Positions 11,446 to 24,200 of a stretch of DNA of 64,000 nt are shown piece after piece (within the stretch, counting starts at the first letter, position 1; each line of letters begins with the position of its first letter). Origin of the DNA: Blumeriella jaapii (taxonomy: Eukaryota > Ascomycota > Leotiomycetes > Helotiales > Drepanopezizaceae); contig VWND01000023.1 of NCBI GenBank assembly GCA_009599575.1, forward strand, positions 298,501 to 362,500. The letters are read 5' to 3'. A program made the translations under genes and the position numbers. The notes under the pieces were generated by a model that was not told the DNA's origin, ran no database searches, and saw only the letters and a list, made by a program, of their open reading frames with translations.

Positions 11446-11454
11446 ATCTGATAA
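11446..11454 (+). promoter_or_regulatory. Iron-GATA factor site (ATCTGATAA)
   Basis: Second plus-strand copy in the pair. Both copies share the extended context GGATCTGATAAGAT, so the identity exceeds the 9-bp core. This argues for functional constraint or local duplication. Confidence 0.75.
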
Positions 11455-12291
11455 GATTGTGGCATGATGGTTCAGTCGGTCCCGGCACAAGGTCGCACAG
11501 CACCGTGCAGTACTGTACTGTACAGTACAGCATCTCGGATCCATCTCTGGGCGCACAACTCGTCCCGTCTCGTCCCGTCTCTCCCGTCTCTCCTGTCTCC
11601 TCGGCTCGCCCCTTGTACAGGACAGGACCTCCGACATCCTCTTTCCTGCCCTGCCTGTTCGAGCCGACATGCGATTTGGCGGGATCCATCGATTGATCAT
11701 CGCGTGCTCTACAGTACCGTACCTTCGTTCGCCCGCGCCGCCACCTTCTCCCGACGAGGACGGCGCAGGATGACGGACGGACATGCAGTGTCCGCGAATC
11801 CACGCCCGAGCCGAGCCGAGCCGAGCCGAGGGTGGCGAGAGGGAAGCAGCCAACCACACACCAACCAAAAGCGTGCACGACAAACAGGAAGGTCCGCCCC
11901 ATCCTCCATCCACGCAATGTCCTTCCCCTTCCATTTCCATTTCCATTCCCTCGAGACGGGGAAACGTCGGGACAGCAGCACCGGCACACGCGAGAGGCGG
12001 CTTACCTCAGCAGTCGCTCACTCGCCCAACCCATCGACTCGCTCCTCGATTCTCGCTCTTCTCTTTTGTCCTCTACACACCTGGACGTGCGCGTCGACTT
12101 TGACTGACCTGACCGACGGCTTCTCTCGACATGCTCCTTGTCGTCACTTCAGGACAGCATCAACGTGCCACATCTGGGCCTCGATAGTCGACTCTCGACA
12201 CTCAGCTCGAAAGCCGGATGGGTCGTTCGCCCACCGCCGCCTTCACACCTCACGCGCGTGAGAAGTCGCCGCTCCCCCTCTCCCTCCCACC

Positions 12292-15200
12292 ATGACTGAC
12301 GCGCGCTCCATTCTCAATGCCCCGCCCGCCGTCCTGGATGGCCCCCAGCTTCTCCATGAGCTGGTCCAGTGGCACCAACACAGCACCTCGTGCGCCCTCG
12401 ATTTCTCCAGCAACGGCCGGAGAAGAAGGTATACCTATCGAGAGCTGCGATCCTGCGTGTCGAGTCTGCAGTCCCGCATACGAAAGACCGCCATCAACGG
12501 TCCCTCCCTCTCCCAGCAGACCGTCGTCCTTCTCCTACCCCAGTCTCCTGCATTGTATGTCTCGCAACTCGCCGTTCTGCAGTCGGGCTGCGCTTTCTGC
12601 CCCCTCAGCCTCGACGCGCCACGGGAACGGATCAAATTCGTCGTCGGCGATGTCTCCGCTCGCCTCGTGATTACCACCCCGGATCTCAAAGATGTCGTCT
12701 CGTGGCCCGACGGGCCCGTTGTCATGCTCGTGGAAGAGTTTCTCGATTCTGAGCAGCAGCAGCCGCAGCCAGTCGTACCGCGCTCGCGACATCATGCTAG
12801 CCCAAGTGACCTAGCGTACGTGATGTACACTTCGGGCTCGACCGGCACTCCCAAGGGCGTGCCGGTAAGTCACAGGGCCGTCACGCAGTCATTGCTCGGC
12901 CACCAGAAACACATTCCGCGCTTCGCCCGATTCCTACAGTTCGCCTCTCCCTCATCGATGTCTCGATCTTTGAGACCTTTTTTACCCTTTTTCGGGGCGC
13001 CACACTGGTGGGAGTGAACCGAGCCCAGCTCCTCAACGATCTGCCAGGGGCCATCACGGCCTTGGAGATCGATGCCGCAGAGCTGACACCGACGGTCATC
13101 AGCTCTCTGATGCCGAAGCGTTCAGACGTACCTGGACTGAAGCTTCTCCTGGGCGTGGGAGAGAAGTTGACATGGCCAGTCGTGAAGGAGTATGGCGGGT
13201 CAGCCACCCAAGCGAATCTGCTCTACGGCATCTACGGTCCTACGGAAACCGCGATTCACTGTATGATCTACCCAAAGATGGCAGTAGATACCGAGCCTGG
13301 CAATATCGGCATCCCGTTCGATACCGTCGCGACATTCATTGCGCTTCCGAGTACGTCGGCGGAGGATGTGGCCGACTTGAAGTTCTTGCCGGTAGGGGAG
13401 CTCGGCGAGCTTCTGCTGGGCGGGCCACAACTCGCACAAGGGTACCTGAACCGGAAAGAGCAAGAAGAGGCGGCTTTTGTACATTTCGAGGGCAAGAGAT
13501 TTTATCGCACGGGTGACAAGGCGCGACAGCTCCAAGATGGGACCATTGAGATCATGGGACGCATCGGCGCCGGCCAAGTCAAACTTAGAGGTCAAAGAAT
13601 CGAGCTTGGCGAGATAGAGGGTGTCATCTACAAGCATCCGGGCCTGAGAACCGTCGTTGCTTCTGTGCTGAATGGTGTGCTCGTCGTCTTTGCGCACGTC
13701 GCCGAGGCGGATGTTACAAGTGAAAATGTGCTAGAAACCTGCGCCCAGTGGCTCCCGAAATTCATGATACCAAGTGAGATTGTACTGCGACAACGTTTCC
13801 CATATCTCCCATCGGGCAAGGTGGACAAGAGAAAGCTGGAATCCGAGTACCAAGCCGAACGCGCCGGCTCCGAAAACGAGTCCCTAGCGTCCGGGACGGA
13901 GATCGAACGTGCCGTACGATCCGTTCTCCATGAGATTCTGGGAAGCCTCTCGGCAACCACTCGTCTGGCAGCTGCGGGCCTCGACTCTCTGACTGCAATC
14001 AAGGTGGCTTCAAAACTTCGTATTTTGGGCTTCAACATCGATACAATCACGGTCCTACAAGCAGTGACTTTCCAATCGCTTCTTGACGTCTGCGAAGATT
14101 CGAAAAGAGCCTCTCCGACCAAGCGCGACAAGAAGGCGGCTGTAAAAGTGGAAGTTGAGGCTCTTCCCCACGGACATGCAAAGAACGTCGAACTCACCAC
14201 TCGATGTACGCCAGTTCAATCCGCGATGCTGGCAGAGACCGCCATCAACGAACAAGCCTACCGGAATTGGGTGGAGTTGAGTCTTCCTGGCATTGCCGAC
14301 GTTGAAGATATCTTTTCAGCGTTGCATGAATTAGCCGCATGCAATCCAATTCTACGCACTGGCTTTGCGGAAGCTGAAGATCGGCCCGGTTATGCGCAGA
14401 TTATCTGGAGAGATTTGGAAGAGGCCCAGATCGAGCTCGTGGAGTCTTTCAATCCCCATCGCGACAGATACAAAGATGTCTCATTGCATCGACCTGTTCA
14501 ATTTCAAATCCAGCACGATGAATCCGGCGCAAAGATTCTCATGCACATTCATCATGCTTTGTATGACGCATGGTCGCTAGAGCTGTTACTCGATGATCTC
14601 AACACCATACTTCTGAAGAAGTCTCCCCCCGAACGGCCACCTTTCACCGATGTCGTATTCAGCTTCCAAGATGGAACTTTGAAGGCTGATGATTGGGCCT
14701 CCAAGGATTACTGGAGAGATCACCTCGCGCTTCTGGACATCGTATCAGTTCCGAACTTCAACACCGACAAACCTCCGTCTCCTTCTCTTGCTGTCGCACA
14801 GCGTCAGACATCGATACCGACATCTGACATTGAGTTGGCTGCTCGTGGTCTATCATCAAGCCCGCAAGCTCTGTTCCAAGCGGCATATGCGCTGGTTTTA
14901 AGCTCTTATCTTGGTAGCTCAGATATCTGTTTCGGGACAGTATTTTCAGGTCGCACATTACCCGTTCCCGGGATCGAAGAGATCGTCGGGCCGTGCCTGG
15001 CCACCCTTCCCATCCGAGTGGACATTTCCACATCCTCTCACCTGCGTGGCTTGGTCCAGGAGCTCAATTCGACGACCAGAAAGCATTTGGAGTACAGCAC
15101 ACTTCCTCTCACAGAGATCAAGGCAGCCAGCGGAATCAGTCCTCGGCAGATGCTGTTTGACACGCTGCTCATCTGGCAACAAACTTTGCATAAACACAAT

Positions 15201-18200
15201 CACACGAGAGAACACGTCCTTTTGGTCGATGCAGCTGACAACTTGGAGTTTAGACTCACGTTAGAAATTATCCCAAGCCTGGGAAACATCGAAATGAAGG
15301 CCACTTATCAGCAAGCGTTGTTTCCCGAGGCACAGATTCGGTATTTGCTGTTGCAAGTCGAGCAACTTGTGCGACTCATTGTCAAAGATGAGACAACATC
15401 CCTGGAACGAGCTTTCAGCTACCTTGAGGACAACGTGCTCTCGATCGAGAATCGGAATCCAAAGACAGAATTGAGAACAGGGACCCTGTCTAGCTCGGTT
15501 GAGGATGTCGCAGCTCGTGACCCTGACAGAATTGCGGTTGAATTTGCTACAGCAATTGACGAGAGCATCACGGCGGATCGTATCACGTACTCCAGGCTGA
15601 ACTGTTATTCGAATCAAATCGGCCACTATCTTTTAGATCATGATAATGTTCTTCCCGACGAGCTTGTTTGTATCTGCATGGAGAAGTCTATTGACTTGTA
15701 TGCTTCTATTCTCGCAACGGCGAAGCTTGGTGCTGGCTACCTCCCAATTGCTCCGGACGTGCCATGGGAACGACTTCAACACATCTTGCGCGAAGCTAAG
15801 ATTAAGGTTGTCATCGCACGATCATCATCTAGCGCCCTCTTCAAATCTTTGAATTTTGTCAACGTTATCTACATTGACGATGTCAAGCTTTCATCCCTTG
15901 CCATCAGCAACATTCCTGCGAGGTCTACTAGTGACATGTTGGCGTACTGTGTCTTCACCTCGGGCAGCACCGGAACCCCGAAAGGGGTGCTGGTTACCCA
16001 GGGAAATCTCCTTAGCAACTTGGATGTACTCGAAGACATGTACCCGACATCGACGAGTTCACGATTTCTGCAGTCATGCTCACAAGCCTTTGATGTTTCA
16101 GTCTTCGAGATTTTTTTTGCCTGGAGAGTAGGCGGTACCCTCTGCTCAGCAGCAAAAGACGTCCTGTTCCAAGACATCGAACATGCTATTCGCCTCTTCG
16201 ATATCACGCATTTGAGTTTGACACCCACGGTTGCTGCGCTTGTAGACCGGAACAATGTGCCTAAAGTGGAGTTTCTGGTTACTGCTGGAGAGGCCATAAC
16301 GCCAAAAGTCTTCAATGCTTGGGCGGATAGGGGCCTATGGGTCGGTTACGGCCCCAGCGAGACAACGAATATTTGTACCATTCGCCCTAGAATTTCAAAG
16401 AAACAGACAATCAATAACATCGGCTCTCCGCTCAGGAACACTTCTGCATTCGTACTTGCTCCAGGGCCTGATTTTGCCCTTCTGCCCCGTGGCGGCTTAG
16501 GGGAATTTTGCTTCGGCGGGTCTCAGGTTTACAGAGGGTACATGGACCTCAGCCAAGAATTTGGCAAGATAATCAATCATCCCCAGTTTGGACGCCTATA
16601 CCGATCCGGTGATTTCGGGCGCTTAATGCCAGACGGGTCTCTTGCGTTCGCGGGGCGAAAAGACGACCAAGTCAAAATCCGAGGACAGAGAGTCGAACTC
16701 GGCGAAATCACTAGTGTTGTGCTTCAGGCCAAGGAAGTGAGAGACTGTGTGACCATGGTCCTCAACAGCGAGGAAGACGATCGTTCACAACGATTGGTTT
16801 GTTTCTGGACGATATCAGGAGAAGAAAGGACAGACACCCTGAGGCCTCGCTCGATGCCGGACCCCAAAACTTTTGAGAGATTGTACAAGAGTCTTGATGC
16901 GGCGCTACCCCCTTACATGATACCCTCTGCTCTCATTCCTCTTTCATACATGCCCTCGACTACGCAAGGAAAGATCGATCAAAGGCTGCTGATAAAACAC
17001 TTCCGGGGGCTCGCTGTTAGCTACCTTGATGAGTGCTCACAAGTGAGAAAATCAAATTCTGACCATACATGGACGGAGCTTGAGAGCGCCATTGCCAAGT
17101 CTGTTGCCGAGGTGGCAAGAGTGTCTGTACAAGAGGTTGGCCCCGATACCTCGTTTTTCAATCTGGGGATTGATTCGATTTCTGCGATTCGGTTGTCGAA
17201 TAGTCTTGCCAAGTCCACTGGAAGACGGGTCAATATCTCTGATGTCTTGAAATCTTCCTCGGTGGTAAGATTAGCTGAAAGGCTTGGATCTGAGGCCGAA
17301 CATACTGGTAGCGAGTTGAACAGAGCTGTACCATTAGAAGACACCGACTTTGACATTGATAAGGACCTCTTCGACTCAACACTGGACCAGTTCAAGAAAG
17401 CTGGCAGAGCTGTGCAGAGAATTTTCCCTTGTACTCCGCTTCAGGAGGCTATGCTCTCAGCAGCAGAATCATCTACAGAGAAGTTGTACGATAACTCTGT
17501 AACTTTCGATGTCCAGGCCGATATTCCAAAACTAGAGAGCTGTTGGCAGGAAATGGTAAAGAGACATGACATTTTGCGAACTTGTTTTGTGAGTACAAAC
17601 TTGCAACGATATCCCTTCATACAAGTGGTACTCCGGGATCACGATCTTAAGTTCGGCCGCATAATGTCGCTGGCAGATAGAAAGCCGCAAGGGGTTTTGG
17701 AACCTCCATACGCTCTTGATATGCTGCAGTCGTGCGGAAAGACGAAGCTTGTGATCTCGATGCATCATGCGCTGTACGATGGCCCAACTCTGGCCATCCT
17801 GTATGAGGAGGTCGAGATTCTCTATCGCCGCAAGTCGCTTCCTGACCCAGTGCCACTTGCGCCCTTTTTCAAGTACGTGGCGTCGCTTGACGTGGCCGAG
17901 GCAGACGAGTTCTGGCAATCAAAACTTCGAAATTGTCCCTTCCCGAAACTTGACGTCAACAAAAGAGAGCCCGCTTTGAAAATAGGAAATGTATCGACAA
18001 GAGTTCAGCAATTCAAGATCGTGTCACCTCTCAGCTGGATCGAAGCCAACACCAAGAGGCATAGCACTTCTCTCCTCGCGGTATGCCAGACAATCTGGTC
18101 ATCGCTCCTAGCCGCTCTTTTTCAAGAGACCGACATTTGTTTCGGCAACGTCGTCAACGGTCGCTCCGTCCCAATATCTAACATCGACCGCCTCGTCGCG

Positions 18201-21200
18201 CCCTGCTTCAATACCATCCCCGCCCGTCTCCAAAACATCCACACCCTCTCATACCTCGAAGCCTTCCGTAAACTGCAATTCCTGGCCGCTGACTCTCTTC
18301 CTTTCCAACATACTCCATTGCGACGTATCCAAACCAAGATTAGCCCTGATGGATCTCGACTATTTGATACCTTGTTCCTTTTGCAGCAGCCTGCACAGGA
18401 CCTGGATGCTGAGATTTGGACCATTGAAAGTGACAGTGGAACCATGGACTTCCCGATTGTGTGCGAAGTAAAGCCTATGCAGAGCGCCGACACACTCGAG
18501 GTCTTTTTGCACACACACACTGATGCTATCTCGGAACAAAACTCTATAAGCTTGCTTAAAGCTTTTGATGAGAAGCTGAACGCTGCATTACAGAATCCTC
18601 GACGTCAGATCTTAGCTCCGAACCTCAAAGAAACGATCTTGGCGAAGCTGGAGAGGCGCGAAACTGTGATGTTTCAGAAGGTACCAAAAGAAAGTTCTCA
18701 AGGAGGCATGTCTGCCGAAGAGCTGAACTTGAGGGATGTGATCAAAGACTTCACCAACGTGCCAGCGACAAATATCGGGAGGGACGTTAGTTTCTTCCGA
18801 CTTGGGCTAGACAGTATCACTACGGTGCAGGTTGCTGCCAGGCTCCGGAAGCAGGGATACAGTGTACTGGCGAGCGATATCATGCAGAACCCTTCCATTT
18901 CTCAGCTTAACGCACTTCTGTCACTCGGAAAGAGCGTCGCCTCTCAGGAATTGAAGTACGACTTTGGAGCTTTCGACAAAGAGCATCGAGATATCGTGTC
19001 AACCAAGCTTGGTGTATCAGCGGAGGAAATCGAAGCCGTACTGCCTTGTACCTCAATCCAGCAAGGTATGCTTGCGCGAAATCTTCACTCGGGAGGCTTC
19101 GAATACCTCAACAGTATCTGGTTCGAAGTACCTGCCCATGTCTCCACTTCTGGGCTGAAGGAGGCATGGACGGCAGTGTGCAAGAGGAACGAGATGCTTA
19201 GGACGAGCTTTGCGTCGACGGAGGACCCTAAGCACCCGTTTGTGATGGTTGTTCGTACCATGACTGCCGCAGCACTGCCGTGGCACGAAACTTCCGATGT
19301 AGAATCAAACCAGACCAATGTAGAGGAAGTGTTCAAGAACCCTTGGTGTCTGAATCTCTTTGAGGAGAATGGTTCCACGATTCTAAAACTCACAGCCCAT
19401 CATGCTTTATACGATGCAAAGACGTTAGAAATGATTTTCTCGGATGTCGCGAAGATTTATGCGTCCCAGTCGCCTTCACCGCGGCCACCAGTTACATCGT
19501 TACTCGGGGCGATCCTGCAAGGCTCTGAGCTGGATCATGACGAGAAGAAGTCTTTCTGGGAGAAAGAAGAAAACAAGGTGATCGTCAATCGCTTCCCAGA
19601 CCTCACGCCGCTCCGTGTTGCTAGCGCAACCAGTGCCGTTCGAGAAGTAAAATCTCAATCACAATTTTCTGAACTCGACGCACTGTGTAGAAGTCGTGGC
19701 GTTACCATTCAAGCTGCTACGCAGGCAACATGGGCACGCTTGCTCTCTTTCTACGTTGGCGAGACTTCTACCACATTTGGAACAACTCTCTCAGGACGCT
19801 CTATCCAGGAAGAGGCAGACCAGATTGCCTTCCCTAGCATCGTCACACTTCCAGTACGATGCGAGATTACTGGTACGAACGGGGATCTCTTGAACAGAAC
19901 AATGTCTTCGAATGCGTCGCTCCACAAGCATCAGTTCACACCTCTCACTTCTATTCAAAAGTGGGCCGGGTTCCCCGAAGGCAAGATTTTCGATACCCTG
20001 TTCGCCTTTCAGAAGTTCTCAAGCGGCGAACATGAAGTGGACATGCCGTGGAAAGTCGTCCGAGAGGAAGCCTCTGCCGACTATGCTGTTTCACTCGAGG
20101 TTCAACCCACATCTGAAGATGCCGTGACACTCCGGTTGACGTTCAGGCAAGATGTCATGCCAATTGAGCACGCAGAGCTGCTGCTCAAGCAGTACGATGC
20201 TTTACTTCTCGACACACTGCAGAATCCCCAGAGTCCCTGCGACGTGGCGCCCCAGGCGACAACTGAGCTGTTATCAATTACGGCAGCAGATGAGCCAGTC
20301 TTACCAGCTCCTGTCACCCTTCTCCACCAGTTCGTCGAACTCGGAGCCCGAGATTTTCCTGATAGAAAAGCGCTGGAGTTCGCCACGAACCTCGAGCCGG
20401 GGAATTTCAGAAGCACTACATGGAATTATTACCAGCTTGACCGAGAGGCAAACAAGATTGCGAATCTGCTTCTCAAGCGAGATGTGGAGCCTGGTCAGAT
20501 GATTGCGATTTGCTTTGACAAGTGCGCTGAAGCCTCGTTCACTATCGTTGGGATCTTGAAAGCTGGATGCTCGTATGTTGCGCTAGATCCAAATGCGCCA
20601 GCAGATCGCTTGCAGTTCATCGTGGAAGATTCTGGGGCCAAACTGGTCGTTACTGCTGGGAAGCCTGGCCAGAATCTCAAGGGGATGCTGGGCTGCGATA
20701 TGATCAATCTCGACTCTGCAAATGTCCTTGCACACGGCTCCTCTGAAAAGCCAAAGTTAGCTCGAGACATCACGCCTGAAGATATCTCGTACTGTCTCTA
20801 CACATCAGGCACCACCGGCACCCCAAAGGGCTGCTTGATTACACATGACAACGCGGTGCAATTTATGCTCGCATTCTCCCGCCTCTTCGCTGGGCACTGG
20901 GACACGGCATCCAAGTACCTACAGTTCGCATCTTTCCACTTTGACGTCAGCGTCATGGAACAGTTCTGGAGTTGGAGCGTTGGCATCTGCGTGGCTTCCG
21001 CACCTCGTGATCTTATTTTCGAAGACATTACCGCCGCTATTCAACAGCTGGGTATCACCCACATTGATTTGACACCGAGTCTCGCCCGCTTGATTCATCC
21101 CGATCAGGTACCTACACTGTGTAAGGGCGCCTTCGTTACGGGCGGGGAGCAGCTCAAGCAGGAGATTCTCGATGTTTGGGGTGAAAAGGGTGTGATATAC

Positions 21201-24200
21201 AATGGCTACGGGCCGACGGAAGTCACAATTGGGTGCACAATGTACCCACGCGTCCCGAAAAATGGTAAACCAAGTAACATTGGGCCGGCTTATGTCAACG
21301 TGGGGTCGTTCGTGCTGAAGCCTGGTACCGAGCTCCCAGTCTTGAGAGGTGGCATTGGAGAGCTTTGCGTATCTGGCAAGTTGGTAGGCAAGGGCTATCT
21401 CAATCGGCCTGACCTGACAGCCGAGCGATTTCCGACGCTAAAGATCTTTAACGAGCGTGTCTACCGGACTGGAGACCACGTACGCATCCTTCATGATGGT
21501 AGTTTCATCTTCCTCGGCCGTGCCGACGACCAAGTCAAACTGCGAGGTCAACGTTTGGAACTAAGCGAGATCAACGAAGTCATTAAGAAGGGCATCGACA
21601 GCATCCAAGAAGCCGTCACATTGGTGCTGAAGCATATTACCCAGCAGAAAGAGCAACTTGTCACATTCTTTGTCGCGTCTTCGAATTCGGAGAAGGATGG
21701 CTTGCTAATCCCGTCGATAAAAGAAGTGTGTAAATCTCGCTTACCAGGATACATGGTGCCTATCCATTTCATTCCAATCAAGGTCTTGCCCCTAAATGCG
21801 AATAACAAGGCAGACTCGAAGCAATTGGCGGCGATGTACAATGCGCTGAGAGTGGAAGATCTGCAGCAGTTGAGTCAGGTGGGCCAGGGTCACAATTCCT
21901 GGACCGAGAGCGAGAGGAGAGTAGTGGAAGCTGTTGCAAGGACTCTCCACGTTGACGAAGAGTCTTTGACTGGGGGAACGACAATCTTCGAGCTCGGGAT
22001 CGACTCGATATCCATCATCGGCTTCTCGCGAGCTTTACAGAACGCTGGCCTGGGTAACGCTAAACTTTCGGTTGTGAAGCACAACACGTCTATCAAATCG
22101 CTTGTTCGTGCTCTGCTAGACGGCGATAGCACCGAACAGGGACGAGAACACGCGTATGTAGCAGCGTCGCAAAGTATTGCTGCATTTTCTCAGAAGCACT
22201 TGGTTGCTGTTTGCCAGGACCTGGGCGTTGAGAGTGCAGAGGTGGAGAACATCAGCCCATGCACCCCTGTGCAAGAAGGAATGATCTATCGCTTCCTGGA
22301 AGCCGAAGGCGCGCTGTATTTCAACCAGTTTGAATTCAAGCTCAGTGGTGGTGTTGAAGTGGATAGACTGAAGGCTGCGTGGGGCAGGGCGTTCAAGAAC
22401 CTGGAAGTGATGCGGATGCGATTTGTGGTTACTAATGATGGTTTTGCCCAGGTCGTGCTGCGAAATGAAGACAAGCTGCCTCATTTCGAGCCTTTGGATT
22501 ACGATAGGATGGATAAGTTGGAGGCTCTAAAGTCGCCATGCAGCATTTGGTTCTCCGGCAATACCTTGAAGCTTCAAGCTTTCCATGGCCTCTACGACGG
22601 CAACAGTCTTGCTATGCTACTCCGATGCGTCATTGGAGAGTTCAAAAGTCGAAGTACTGTTGACTATGGACCTTCTTTCACATCTGTGCTTCCTTACGGA
22701 CCGCTCGCCCAGGTGCCTCACGCGAAGGAATTCTGGGCATTGCATTTCAAGGACTGGGTCTCAAGCCCTGTGCCCTCTCACCCTGGGCTTGAAACATCCG
22801 CCGATATTGTTGCTACTAGCACCGTAACCTCCCTGCCAGGTTTCGAAACTCTACAAAAACAACTGAGCGTCACACCGCAAGCTCTGGTGCAAGCAGCATG
22901 GCTCTCCGTGCTCCAGACCGTAACACAGTCCGCAAACCTCACAATAGGCATTGTTACTTCAGGCCGTGCAATCGACTTTGAAGGGGCGGATAGGGTTATC
23001 GGGCCGCTTTTCAACACCGTGCCTTTCCATGCCACGATCGAGCCTGGAACCTCGGCAGGCGCGCTCATTTCCAAGTGCCACGACTTCAACATGCAAATGC
23101 AAGACTTCCAGCATTCGGCTTTGAAGGACATCCAGAAGTGGAGCGGCGCTCGCCCGGGACAGCAGCTGTTCGATACGCTCTTTGTGTTCCAAAGGCCAAG
23201 TGTGCACGAGGTGGAGTTTGGTGAGGGTGTGTGGAGTCAGGTTGGCGGGCATGCGGCTGCTGATGTGAGTCTCTTTTTATGATCGTGAAGTTGGGCAAGA
23301 ATCACTAACTTCGTGCAAGTACCCTTTGTCTTTCGAGGCTACTCTCAACCCTGATAGCAGCAAGCTTTCAATGACGTTTGTTGCTCAGGGTAGGACCATG
23401 GGTCAAGAAGGAGCAGATGGGCTCCTAAGACAAGTAGAAAAGGCGCTTGATGAAATGCTGAAAAGTTCAGCAGAGAACATCATCTCACGCACGGAAGGTC
23501 AAAACATTGGCCCGGGACCTCAAAGCTCCACAGATGTAGCGGCCCAGCCAAGTGAAAACCGCAGCGGGCCCTTCACCTGGACCGAGGAAGCGAAGACCAT
23601 CAGATCAGAGATCGCGATGCTGGCCAATGTATCAGAAAACGTTGTTCAAGAATACTCCTCAGTCTTCGAGCTTGGATTGGACAGTATCGATATCATCAAA
23701 CTCGCTTCCCGTCTGAAGAAGCGAGGCATTGAGGTTTCAGTCAGCGTGGTGGTTAAAAGCCAGACACTTGCGAAGATCTCGTCCAACATCTCGACCAAAC
23801 ACAAGATACACAAGAATTCCAGCGAAAAGACATTGTTAGACATGAGCAAAGGACTGACAACTTATCTCAAGAGCGAGGGGAAGCTGCCAGACGATCTTGA
23901 GGCGGTTTTGCCGGCTACCCCATTGCAGCAGAGCATGGTTAATGAGATGATCAATTCGGGTTACACGAGGTATTTCAACGTTGACGGCTTGCGACTGAAG
24001 GAAGAAACCGACATGAAGAAGTTGAGAGAAGCGTTTGAGAGTGTGATTGAGCGTTCACCTATTTTGAGGGCGATGTTCGTGGCAGTGGAGGATCCCAAGC
24101 TGGCCGTGAGCTATGCTCAAATTATCCGCAGTCCCAAGCAGGCGCTGGAATGTGTATCTCCTGAAACTTTAAGTTTGGGACATGGAAAAAGCTTTGAAGG

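Larger units (their letters stand above)
10390..12291. promoter_or_regulatory. Divergent promoter between ABC transporter and NRPS
   Basis: This 1.9-kb region separates the two divergent genes. It contains three exact ATCTGATAA sites (11169-11177, 11398-11406, 11446-11454), a GGTTAG-like tandem repeat (11063-11116) and clustered TACTGTACAGTA words (11509-11531). The ORFs spanning it are inconsistent on both strands and I do not support a gene. Co-regulation of both genes by iron is inference from the sites. Confidence 0.7.

Noticed and set aside
11261..12261. Several ORFs over 200 aa in the ABC/NRPS promoter on both strands
   Set aside because: High-GC stop-poor DNA; the frames contradict each other and contain repeat-derived residues and no domain.
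23265..23319. NRPS split into two genes at 23282
   Set aside because: A 55-bp GT-AG intron with a CACTAAC branch site joins GGHAAAD to YPLSFEATLN in frame in the middle of C4.
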